Shown here: one piece after another, positions 30,759-40,636 of the stretch
Position numbering within the stretch: position 1 is the stretch's first letter
Layout of the letters: the number at the start of each line of letters is the position of its first letter
NCBI GenBank assembly: GCA_036676455.1
Contig: JAKFCW010000040.1
Location: forward strand, 17,755 to 81,754
DNA: 64,000 nt
Source: UBA4093 sp036676455
GTDB taxonomy: Bacteria > Cyanobacteriota > Sericytochromatia > S15B-MN24 > UBA4093
Reading direction: 5' to 3'
Program-made: the position numbers and the translations under genes
Notes under the pieces: generated by a model
What the model saw: the letters and a program-made list of their open reading frames with translations, nothing else
Told to the model about the DNA's origin: nothing
Database searches by the model: none

Positions 30759-31943
30759 CTAGCGGGCCGACATGGCCTTCCAGGTGGGATCGTACTTGTT
30801 GCTGGCGTTCCAGACCATGTAGCCGACGGCATTGGCGTCCTTGGCGGCGTCGATCTGCTTGCCGACGTAGCCGGGGCCGAAGTTGGTCACCCGCCAGCCG
30901 AAGCCCTGGATCCAGGGGCGGACAACGGCGCCCGAGCCCTCGATCTTGGCCTGCAGCTTCTTCACGCCCTGGTCCACGAAGTAAACCGGGTGATCAGCGG
31001 GGTTCTTCTTGCCGTCGAAGATCTTGCCGAAGTGCGAGGGGTAGACCATCGGGCACATGACGTCGACGTACTTCGCGAGGTCCTCGACCTTCTGGCCGGT
31101 GATCCGCTGGTCGATGTCCTTGTTCCAGGCGATGACGCCGAAGACGTCGATAGAGAGCAGCACGCCCTTGGGCTTGAGGTTCTCGTTGGCCTTCTTCATG
31201 AAGGCGGTGATGATCTCGTGCTTGGGAGTCTTCTCGGTGTCGAAGGAGTACGCGATGTCCGAGGTCTTGCTCTCGGCGGGGAAGCGGACGTAATCGAACT
31301 GGATCTCGTCGACGCCGATCTCCGCGAGCTCGTTGGCGATCGCCAGGTTGTACGCGATGACCTCGGGATGGTTGGGATCCAGCCACTGGAGCTTACCCTT
31401 GTCCAGCCAGGGTTTGCCGTTGGATTTGCTCTTGAGCGTCAGCTCGGGGTGGGCCTTGGCGAGGATGGGATCCTTGAAGAGGACGATCCGGCCGGCCACG
31501 TGGATGCCCTTGTCGTGCATCTGCTTCACGCGGGTCTTGAGGTCCTGGATGGGGCCTTCCTTGTCGGCCCCGATCTGCTTGACCATGGGTACCTGGCTCT
31601 TGTAGGAGACGATCCCGTCCTCGTTCTTGACGTCGAAGACCACCGTGTTGCCGCCCGCCTTCACGAGGGCGTCGGTCATCGTGTGGAACCGGTCAATCTG
31701 GATCGAGGTGGCCGTCATGTAGATGCCCTTGGCCTCGAAGGTCTTGGACTTCGACGGCTTGGCCGGCGTCGCTGCCTGGGCCTGCTGAGCGGCCTTGGAG
31801 GCCGAGGCGGCAGCCGTCGATGGAGAAGTGGAGTCAGGGGACTTGGCGGAGTCCGAACCGGAATTACAGGCGCCCAACGGGAGAATCAGCAAGGCGACGA
31901 GTGCACCCCGGAGGGTGCGAGCGGAAAAACCGAAGGTATTCAT
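30759..31943 (-). CDS. DUF4015 glycoside-hydrolase-like lipoprotein
   Basis: A 394-residue exported protein. ATG at 31943 has GAGGAG 8 nt upstream. The N-terminus has a lipobox (LILPLGAC), so the mature protein should be lipid-anchored. A Ser/Ala/Lys-rich linker reaches residue about 70. The DUF4015 TIM-barrel follows: TFEAKGIYMTATSIQ, GGNTVVFDVKNEDG, GVDEIQFDYVRFPAE (acidic residues at the barrel mouth), LLSIDVFGVIAWN, then CPMVYPSHF. The family is related to polysaccharide hydrolases and is common in Firmicutes; the substrate is unknown. Its own promoter and terminator make it a single-gene unit. Confidence 0.85.
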   Translation of the reverse strand: MNTFGFSARTLRGALVALLILPLGACNSGSDSAKSPDSTSPSTAAASASKAAQQAQAATPAKPSKSKTFEAKGIYMTATSIQIDRFHTMTDALVKAGGNTVVFDVKNEDGIVSYKSQVPMVKQIGADKEGPIQDLKTRVKQMHDKGIHVAGRIVLFKDPILAKAHPELTLKSKSNGKPWLDKGKLQWLDPNHPEVIAYNLAIANELAEIGVDEIQFDYVRFPAESKTSDIAYSFDTEKTPKHEIITAFMKKANENLKPKGVLLSIDVFGVIAWNKDIDQRITGQKVEDLAKYVDVMCPMVYPSHFGKIFDGKKNPADHPVYFVDQGVKKLQAKIEGSGAVVRPWIQGFGWRVTNFGPGYVGKQIDAAKDANAVGYMVWNASNKYDPTWKAMSAR

Positions 31944-31980
31944 GCAAGGGCTCCTCAAGCAGATTAATAGAGACGCCTCT

Positions 31981-31986
31981 TATATA
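31981..31986 (-). promoter_or_regulatory. Candidate -10 element for the DUF4015 gene
   Basis: TATATA on the minus strand, about 40 nt upstream of the start codon, in an otherwise GC-rich context. The upstream hexamer at 17-nt spacing (TTTCAT) is a poor -35 match. Confidence 0.35.
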
Positions 31987-32036
31987 CCGCATCCCCTGCC
32001 TTCATGAAAGGCGAACGCTCACATGTTCATTTGGCC

Positions 32037-32069
32037 GAAACAAAGGGCCCCGACATGACGTCAGGGCCC
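32037..32069 (-). terminator. Intrinsic terminator of the DEAD-box helicase gene
   Basis: A 10-bp stem with one G-T pair (32060-32069 with 32045-32054), 5-nt loop, followed on the minus strand by TTTGTTT. It lies about 30 nt past the stop codon. Confidence 0.8.
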
Positions 32070-32098
32070 GATTGGGTGTGGGGGTTGCGAGCCGAGAC

Positions 32099-33820
32099 TT
32101 ACTCGGAGTAGACCACCTGAGACGGCTTGCGCTGGGTGCGCGAGCGCTCCGGCGCGCGGCGGCGGCGGCCGTTGCGATCCTCGCGCTCCTCGCCCTTCAG
32201 GGGCTTCGGTTCGTCCATCACCTGCGGCTCCTTGCGGGCGGGCAGGAAGCCCTGGGCCTGCGGAACCAGGCTCAACAGGGAGGCGATGATCTGCTCGGGA
32301 TGACCCTGGCGCAGCAACTCCTCGGCCATGGCGAGGTAAGCCTGGCGGTTGGAACCCCAGCGCAGCACCTCTTGAGCCGTGAGCGAACGAGAACGCGACG
32401 CTTCCCGGCGCGGCTCCACGTCGGAGCGCCGCGACTGGGCGACCGGACGAGCCTCGGGCTGCGACGGCAGGGCCGGCGCTTGCCGGGATTCCGGACGCTG
32501 GACCGGGCGCTCTTGCGCAGCGGGAACCGAACGCTCGGTGGAGGTGCGCTCCACACGCTCGGTGCGCTCCACGCGCTCGGTGCGCTCGCGCACGGGGCGC
32601 TCGGAAACCGGCCGACGCTCGGCCGGACGCGCGTCCTCACGAGACGCCACGGGTCGAGCCGCGCTCTCGGCGGGCTTGGTCTCCGGGCGCGGCGCGGGTG
32701 CGGCGGCGGCATTCTTCTGCATGCCCTCGCGCAGGTCGCGCTGGATCCGGATGAAGTCCCGCTCCTCGATGTCGGTCACCAGGGTGATCGCGGTGCCCTT
32801 CTTGCCGGCGCGGCCGGTGCGGCCCGAGCGGTGCACGTAGGTCTCGGTGCTGTCGGGAACCTGGAGGTTGATGACGTGGGAGATCCCCGTGATGTCGAGG
32901 CCGCGGGCCGCGACGTCGGTGGCCACCAGCAGGTTGACCTCGCCGCGCTTGAAGGCGTCGAGGGCCGCGATGCGCTGCGCCTGGTTCATGTCGCCATTGA
33001 TGAAGGCCGCCTGGAGACCCGCCTGCTTGAGCTTGCGGGCGACCACGACGGTCTCGCTCTTGCGCTTGCAGAAGATGATGGCCAGGTGCGGGTTCTCGAG
33101 CTTGAGAAGCTTGACCAGGGTGTCGATCTTCTGCCGCTCGTCGGTCTTGATGAAGCGGTGCTTGATGTCGACCGGGGTGGTCAGGCCGGTGGAAACGGAG
33201 ATCTTCTGCGGCTCCTTCATGTAGCGGCGGGCGATCGCCTCGATCGGGCCGGGGAAGGTGGCCGAGAAGAGGAGCGATTGCCGCTCCTTGGGCAGGGCGG
33301 CCAGGAGGAACTCCAGGTCGTCCTTGAAGCCCATGTCCAGCATCTCGTCTGCCTCGTCGAGGATGACCATGCGGCAGGTCTTGAGATGGAGGTTCCCGCG
33401 GGTCAGGTGGTCACGCAGGCGGCCGGGAGTCCCGACGATGATCTGCGACCATTCCAGGTCGGTGTACTGGGTGTCCATCTTGGTGCCGCCGTAGATGGCT
33501 CCCACCATCAGGCGCATGTGAGCGCCGGCGCGGGAGAGCTCCTCGGCGACCTGGATGGCCAGCTCGCGGGTGGGGACGATGACCAGGGCCTGGACATCGT
33601 AGTTGGTGGGGTCGATTCGCTGAAGAACGCCGAGGCCGAAGCCCAGGGTCTTGCCAGAGCCGGTCTTGGCCTGGACGAGAAGGTCTTTTCCCTTGATGAC
33701 TTCAGGGATGGCGGCCGCTTGCACCGGAGTGGGGCTTTCGTAGCCCATGTCGGCGAGCCCGCGCTGGATGTCCTCGTTCAGGGCGAAGTCGCGGAATTTG
33801 ATGTTTTCGGACAAATACAA
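32099..33820 (-). CDS. DEAD-box ATP-dependent RNA helicase (CshA/DeaD type)
   Basis: A 573-residue helicase likely acting in RNA unwinding, ribosome assembly or degradosome function. The core is complete: Q motif around Phe11 to Gln34, AKTGSGKT (51-58), PTREL, DEAD (155-158), SAT (186-188), and ARGLDI with HRSGRTGR (330-337). Residues about 375-500 are a disordered Arg/Glu-rich tail with RTERVERTERVERT repeats. The last 70 residues (LRWGSNRQAYLAMAEELLRQ) form an extra helical segment, followed by a basic RRRAPERSRTQRK end. Such tails usually bind RNA. The gene has a structured leader at 33850-33902. Confidence 0.93.
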   Translation of the reverse strand: MYLSENIKFRDFALNEDIQRGLADMGYESPTPVQAAAIPEVIKGKDLLVQAKTGSGKTLGFGLGVLQRIDPTNYDVQALVIVPTRELAIQVAEELSRAGAHMRLMVGAIYGGTKMDTQYTDLEWSQIIVGTPGRLRDHLTRGNLHLKTCRMVILDEADEMLDMGFKDDLEFLLAALPKERQSLLFSATFPGPIEAIARRYMKEPQKISVSTGLTTPVDIKHRFIKTDERQKIDTLVKLLKLENPHLAIIFCKRKSETVVVARKLKQAGLQAAFINGDMNQAQRIAALDAFKRGEVNLLVATDVAARGLDITGISHVINLQVPDSTETYVHRSGRTGRAGKKGTAITLVTDIEERDFIRIQRDLREGMQKNAAAAPAPRPETKPAESAARPVASREDARPAERRPVSERPVRERTERVERTERVERTSTERSVPAAQERPVQRPESRQAPALPSQPEARPVAQSRRSDVEPRREASRSRSLTAQEVLRWGSNRQAYLAMAEELLRQGHPEQIIASLLSLVPQAQGFLPARKEPQVMDEPKPLKGEEREDRNGRRRRAPERSRTQRKPSQVVYSE

Positions 33821-33849
33821 TTCCTCTTCCGAAGTGGAGAGAGCCTCAC

Positions 33850-33902
33850 GTGACTCTATCGCTAGGTCACAGGCGGCCTGAAGGCCGCGGGCAGCGAGTC
33901 AC
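33850..33902 (-). other. Structured 5' leader of the helicase gene
   Basis: A 7-bp outer inverted repeat (GTGACTC at 33850-33856 with 33896-33902) encloses a 7-bp hairpin (33873-33879 with 33882-33888). It ends about 30 nt before the start codon. DEAD-box helicase genes often have long regulated leaders in cold-shock responses; autoregulation here is only inference. Confidence 0.4.
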
Positions 33903-34064
33903 AAAACTGCCTTAAGACGGTTGATCCGGACGGGATCCGCCTTGGACCTATCTTAGCGCCCATCGGGGGCGAAAGTCCACCTTCGAACGGACGTTTCGGT
34001 TTCATGACGACGTCCCGGCAGCGGCCTCAACCGGGTCAAATGCCCTGCTGGCCCCAACCCGCGC

Positions 34065-35147
34065 TCATGGCGAGGTTTTCCGCGCGAGCGCAGGCGACGC
34101 CACCAGGTAGACCGGATTCGCGATCACCTGGACCCTATCAAAAGCGGGTCTGACCTCGCGCAGCTCCGCGCGCACGAAGTCCGCCTCGCCGGTGTCCCCG
34201 CCCAAGACGCCCTCGAAGCGCGCGCGATCCGATCCCACCCGCGTCCGGGCCATGAGGCCGTCGCGCGTGAAGACCCGCAGCTCGAGCCCCTTGCCGCCCT
34301 CGACCGCGATCCGGAGGCGGTGCGCGCCGGCCGCCGGCACCGCCTCGCCCACGCCATGGCCGTCCACCGCGACGTCCAGCCATGCCGCCGAGGGGCTGGC
34401 CGCGATCTGCACGCGGCCCTGGCGCAGACCCGCCATGATCCCCTCCCGGCCGGGCGCGGAGACCTGCACCCGGTTCACGGCCTGGTCGATGCGCGCGTAG
34501 AAGTAGCCATGGTAATCCGCGCCCCCCAGCGCCACCAACCGGCGACCCTGGCGCAGGGCGGCGTCCCATTGCCCCAGCGCCGACTCGTTCTGGGCCAGGG
34601 GATTTCCCCAGAAGCCGTTCCAGACCTCGACGCCCCCGACCCGCTCATCCTGAAGTCCGGGCTGCCAGGAGAGGCCCCAGTGCGTCGGGTGGTTGGCGAT
34701 CGCCAGCGCCCCGGCACGCTCCGCGGCGTCCAGCGCCCCCTCCACGCCGTCGTTTTCCAGCACCGCGGGGCCGTCGTAGCCCAGGATCCCGGCGTGGCCG
34801 TAGCGCTTCGAGCTCCATTCCTCGCCGGGAATCAGGGTGACATCCGTTTCGTGGGCGTCCAGGGTCTCGGGCGCGCAGGCTGCCGTGGAGTTGTGGTCCG
34901 TGAGCACCAGCGCATCGAGGCCCCGCGCCTTGGCATCCGCGACGAGCTCGGCCAATGACGCCCGCGCGTCGTGACTTTCCGCCGTGTGGACATGATTGGC
35001 GACGGTGCGCCAGGTCTCGCGCGCCATGGCCTCCGCCGGGACCTCGATCAGCGCGAGGCGATCCGGCCGCTGGGCCCACCCCGGATGGGTGACGAAGGCG
35101 GCCGAAAGCGCCAAAGCGAGTAAGGAAGCATTTCTCAGGGATTTCAT
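34065..35147 (-). CDS. Secreted PHP-domain phosphoesterase
   Basis: A 360-residue exported protein. ATG at 35147 opens a signal peptide (LLALALSAAFVTHPGWAQ); the ribosome site is weak and an ATG 33 nt upstream is possible. PHP metal motifs are NHVHTAESHD, TDHNSTAA, GEEW, and NHPTHW, then GGADYH, covering the His/Asp/Glu set of the fold. These enzymes hydrolyse phosphate esters with two or three bound metals. Similar secreted members are annotated as CehA/McbA-like metallo-phosphoesterases. It has a solitary position, divergent from miaE. Confidence 0.85.
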   Translation of the reverse strand: MKSLRNASLLALALSAAFVTHPGWAQRPDRLALIEVPAEAMARETWRTVANHVHTAESHDARASLAELVADAKARGLDALVLTDHNSTAACAPETLDAHETDVTLIPGEEWSSKRYGHAGILGYDGPAVLENDGVEGALDAAERAGALAIANHPTHWGLSWQPGLQDERVGGVEVWNGFWGNPLAQNESALGQWDAALRQGRRLVALGGADYHGYFYARIDQAVNRVQVSAPGREGIMAGLRQGRVQIAASPSAAWLDVAVDGHGVGEAVPAAGAHRLRIAVEGGKGLELRVFTRDGLMARTRVGSDRARFEGVLGGDTGEADFVRAELREVRPAFDRVQVIANPVYLVASPALARKTSP

Positions 35148-35223
35148 GAGCGCTGCATACCCCGCGGCGGGCTGCATCATCCGATCGTTACGGCTTTTTA
35201 CATTTCCTGGGGGCGTTTTTCGG

Positions 35224-35229
35224 TATAAT
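35224..35229 (+). promoter_or_regulatory. Candidate -10 element of the miaE operon
   Basis: A consensus TATAAT lies 23 nt upstream of the chosen miaE start. The best -35-like hexamer (TTTACA, 35197-35202) is 21 nt upstream, longer than usual, so initiation may need an activator. The predicted leader is short. Confidence 0.6.
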
Positions 35230-35251
35230 GGATGGAATAGGAGCCATGCGA

Positions 35252-35854
35252 ATGACGCAGACCCCGACGGCCACCCCCGTCCCCACGATATTGAAGGCCC
35301 CCACCGATCCCCGGTGGATCACGCTCGCCCTGGACCACCTGGATCAGGTGCTGATCGATCACGCCTGGTGCGAGCAGAAGGCCGCCGCCTCGGCCATGAG
35401 CCTGATCGTGAAGGTCCCCTCGAACCGCAACCTGGTCGTGAGCATGACGCACCTGGCGCATGAGGAATTGCAGCACTTCGAGCGCATCCACCAGGTCCTG
35501 GAGCGTCGCGGGGTTGCCTTGGGCCGCATGGATGCCGATCCCTACGTCAAGGAGCTGCTCAAGCTGAGCCGCCCCTCCGGCGAGGCCAACCTGATCGACC
35601 GCCTTTTGATCTTGAGCCTGGTGGAAGCCCGCTCCTGCGAGCGCTTCGTCATCCTGGCCGAAAACGTCCCCGATCCGGAGTTGTCCGCGCTCTACCACGA
35701 GCTCTCGCTCTCGGAAGCCGGCCACTACCGGCTCTTTGTGAATTTGGCGTGCCAGATTTCCCCCCGCGAGGAAGTCATGACCCGCCTCGAAGCGTTGGCA
35801 GACGAGGAGGTGAAGATCCTCGCCCGACTGCCAATCACCCCCCGGATGCACTGA
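35252..35854 (+). CDS. miaE: tRNA-(ms2io6A)-hydroxylase MiaE family
   Basis: A 200-residue ferritin-like diiron monooxygenase that hydroxylates the isopentenyl group of ms2i6A37 in tRNA. Key segments are DHAWCEQKAAASAMSLI, the HEELQHFERI motif (EExxH iron ligands), ARSCERF, and SEAGHYRLFV supplying the second Glu/His set. The ATG at 35252 sits 8 nt after TAGGAG; the ATG 6 nt earlier is too close. Length matches the Gammaproteobacterial enzyme's core. It leads a plus-strand run with two unknown genes. Confidence 0.88.
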   Translation: MTQTPTATPVPTILKAPTDPRWITLALDHLDQVLIDHAWCEQKAAASAMSLIVKVPSNRNLVVSMTHLAHEELQHFERIHQVLERRGVALGRMDADPYVKELLKLSRPSGEANLIDRLLILSLVEARSCERFVILAENVPDPELSALYHELSLSEAGHYRLFVNLACQISPREEVMTRLEALADEEVKILARLPITPRMH

Positions 35855-35872
35855 CCGTAGCGGTCCCGGGGG

Positions 35873-35914
35873 CATTGGGTGAGAGCCCCGGGGCATCAAA
35901 GCGCTCACCCAATG
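35873..35914 (+). promoter_or_regulatory. Inverted repeat abutting the ribosome binding site of the next gene
   Basis: An 11-bp perfect inverted repeat (CATTGGGTGAG at 35873-35883 with 35904-35914) has a 20-nt loop holding a CCCCGGGG palindrome. The 3' arm ends at the first G of the GGAGG Shine-Dalgarno sequence (35914-35918) of the following gene. This could modulate translation or terminate part of the miaE transcript. Confidence 0.5.
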
Positions 35915-35922
35915 GAGGAAAG

Positions 35923-36330
35923 ATGAACCGTCGCGAACTCGCCAAGTTTCAAGACCCCGGAATCCGCGAGGACTACCTCGTGAAGTACGGCGATCCCCTG
36001 GAAGATGTCGGTCCTGAGGACATCATGGACCTCATGGAGAACCTCTGGGGCTCCCAGAAGGGCACCTACTTCCAGCTCCGCCACGAACTCACCAAGCAGG
36101 GCCGCGATCCCTGGACCGCTCGCCAGGAGCTGGCCGAAGTTTACTTCCGCACGCTCTACCTGCGCGAGCACGACCTCGACGAGACCGAGGATCGCTCCAA
36201 GGTCTCGGACGTCTCCGATTTCATCATGGCTCGGGTGCAGGAGCTGATCCGCGAGGCGCAGCGCATGGAGGCCGAAGAGGCCGACAAGACCCGGGGCAAG
36301 TTCGGCTCCCGTCTCCCCTTCCGGGCCTAG
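35923..36330 (+). CDS. Conserved-looking cytoplasmic protein of unknown function
   Basis: A 135-residue acidic, mostly helical protein. ATG at 35923 has GGAGG 4-5 nt upstream. The sequence includes MENLWGSQKGTYFQLRHELT, then LAEVYFRTLYLREHDLDETE and a basic-acidic C-terminal helix. There is no signal peptide, membrane helix or known motif. It may be co-transcribed with miaE and the next small gene, 24 nt downstream. Confidence 0.6.
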   Translation: MNRRELAKFQDPGIREDYLVKYGDPLEDVGPEDIMDLMENLWGSQKGTYFQLRHELTKQGRDPWTARQELAEVYFRTLYLREHDLDETEDRSKVSDVSDFIMARVQELIREAQRMEAEEADKTRGKFGSRLPFRA

Positions 36331-36354
36331 GGCCCCTAGCAAAAAAGGTTCATC

Positions 36355-36711
36355 ATGGCCACCGACGCGGTCAACATCCTCGTTCTCGCCCGCGAGATGC
36401 TCGAGGACAAGAAACTGGTCAGAGAGCTGATCCTCCACGGCATCAAGAACGCCAAGGAAGCTCGGCTGGAGGATCCCTTCTTCTGGGAGGTGCTCCCCAA
36501 TTCCACGTCGCGCTTTCTGAGGCGCTCCGAGATCGCCAGTTTCGATGAGACCCCGGGTGCGTACATCCGGATCCCCGCCTATCCGGGGGTGGCGGAGGCG
36601 TCGGTCGCAGCCATCACAGGAGACGACGACGGCCTCATCGAACAGCTCTTGGCCAACACCAAGAAGTTCCTGGGCCTCGTCATGGACAACGTTCGCTACG
36701 GTAACGCCTAG
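36355..36711 (+). CDS. Small protein of unknown function
   Basis: A 118-residue protein; ATG at 36355 follows AAGGTTC. The N-terminal half is helical (ILVLAREMLEDKKLVRELIL). The central part holds PFFWEVLPNSTSRFLRRSE and ETPGAYIRIPAYPGVAEASV. It is soluble, with no known domain. It is last in the miaE-led run and convergent with the DUF1622-like pair. Confidence 0.6.
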   Translation: MATDAVNILVLAREMLEDKKLVRELILHGIKNAKEARLEDPFFWEVLPNSTSRFLRRSEIASFDETPGAYIRIPAYPGVAEASVAAITGDDDGLIEQLLANTKKFLGLVMDNVRYGNA

Positions 36712-36721
36712 AGCCCGAGCT

Positions 36722-37024
36722 CTACTGCCCCGGGAGCCGTCCGCGCTCCCGGGCGAACGTCCGCTTCAACACGGTCCTCAATGCCAGCACGAACGCCAGC
36801 ATGGCGACCTGATTCCCGCTCGTGACGACCAGCGTCTTCAAGAGGGTTGCCGCCAGCTTGAAGTTCAAGCCCATGAGCGCCCCCATGGCGACCAGGTGGC
36901 GCGCGCCTGCCGGTTGCCGCTCGCGTAGCAAGCGGATTGCGGCCAGCGCGCAATAGACCGCCACGATCAACGCCCCCCCGAACTCGATCAGCGCGATCAG
37001 CCCTCCCAGGACTTGCGTCTCCAC
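36722..37024 (-). CDS. Small membrane protein, DUF1622-like
   Basis: A 100-residue protein with two to three hydrophobic segments (residues 6-28 and about 44-85). The stretch LNFKLAATLLKTLVVTSGNQ then VLALRTVLKRTF parallels the LEFELAADILRT...IRTVINLFL segment of the adjacent gene. The two are probable paralogues, and this one is the more diverged. They are 3 nt apart, suggesting one transcript and perhaps one complex. Confidence 0.6.
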   Translation of the reverse strand: METQVLGGLIALIEFGGALIVAVYCALAAIRLLRERQPAGARHLVAMGALMGLNFKLAATLLKTLVVTSGNQVAMLAFVLALRTVLKRTFARERGRLPGQ

Positions 37025-37027
37025 GAC

Positions 37028-37396
37028 TCAGGCCCGCTCCTCGCGGCGCTGGGCTTCGTCGATGTCGCGCTGCAGGAAGAGGTTGATCACCGTCCGGATC
37101 ACCACGATCGCCCCCAGCTTCCCGATCTCGGCCCAGGTCGGCGCCACCGCCGTCCGCAAGATATCCGCCGCCAGCTCGAACTCCAGCGCCAGCGAGAGCC
37201 ACTGCCCCAGCTGGATCCGGATCCGCTCACTGGGCACTCCGCCATGCGCGCGGCGCCACGCGCTGCGAATCACCGACGCGCTGGCCTGGATCGCCGCACC
37301 TGCGATCACCAGGGCCGCCGCGAACTCCACCCCGCCTGCGATTCGCAGCGTCCACAGCTTCATCATCGCCTCGACGGCCGTGAACTCGATGGCCAA
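37028..37396 (-). CDS. DUF1622 family membrane protein
   Basis: A 122-residue membrane protein. It has the DUF1622 signature: RIQLGQWLSLALEFELAADI, then LRTAVAPTWAEIGKLGAIVV and IRTVINLFLQRDI. Two to three membrane helices are likely. The function is unknown in the family. It is the first gene of a two-gene unit with its diverged paralogue and is divergent from the clp gene. Confidence 0.85.
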   Translation of the reverse strand: MAIEFTAVEAMMKLWTLRIAGGVEFAAALVIAGAAIQASASVIRSAWRRAHGGVPSERIRIQLGQWLSLALEFELAADILRTAVAPTWAEIGKLGAIVVIRTVINLFLQRDIDEAQRREERA

Positions 37397-37566
37397 ACCC
37401 CCGCCTTCCTGCCCAGTTCCCGCTCCAACGCCACCCTAGCACGCCCCTCCTGGCATACCTACAGGCGAGCAGCCGCGGCGGCAAGGCCCGGCTGACGCTT
37501 TGTTTCCGCGCCTCCAAGGCTTAGAGTGAGCGCACGGGGCCCGCCACCCGGGAAACGGAGGGGATC

Positions 37567-40271
<2,705 letters not shown>

Positions 40272-40275
<4 letters not shown>

Positions 40276-40520
40276 TGCTCGTGATCTACAAGCATGACCT
40301 CGACCTTGCCGGCTACCAGGACCTCGATCGGCTTTTCGAAGAGGTTCGCGATCGCTACGGGGACGACCTGGTGGCGCATATCCACCCGCACGAGGAGTAC
40401 TTCAAGCCGCCCGAGACCTCCGAGGACATCGTGGCGGTGGTCGACGACGAGACGCCCGCCGAGGACATCGAGTTCCTCCGCGAGATCGTCGCCGTGGGCA
40501 CGCTCAGCGACCAGGTCTAA
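40272..40520 (+). CDS. Small acidic protein coupled to clpC
   Basis: An 82-residue, strongly acidic protein of unknown function. ATG at 40272 overlaps the clpC stop by 4 nt (ATGA) and is preceded by GGAGG, so the genes are translationally coupled. The sequence (MMLVIYKHDLDLAGYQDLDR, then EDIVAVVDDETPAEDIEFLR) shows alternating beta and helix and no signal peptide. Tight coupling suggests a Clp adaptor or regulator, which is inference only. Confidence 0.65.
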
Positions 40521-40565
40521 AACTGCAGGGGGGACGAAGCGCCGGGCTGGGCGATAAACCCCATG

Positions 40566-40623
40566 CCGTCACTCCCGCGCAAGCGGGAGTCCACCTGGAC
40601 TCCCGCCTTCGCGGGAATGACGG
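40566..40623. repeat. REP/BIME-like double palindrome
   Basis: A 58-bp near-perfect palindrome built from two hairpins (CTCCCGC/GCGGGAG and GACTCCCGC/GCGGGAAT types), framed by CCGTCA and TGACGG. The sequence type is common as a dispersed intergenic repeat in GC-rich bacteria. It lies between the clpC operon and the convergent propeller gene, where it could also act as a transcript end. Confidence 0.8.
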
Positions 40624-40636
40624 TCAAGTGCAGGCG

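Noticed and set aside
40566..40623. CRISPR repeat
   Set aside because: Only one palindromic unit is present, without regularly spaced direct repeats or spacers; it is a REP-like element.
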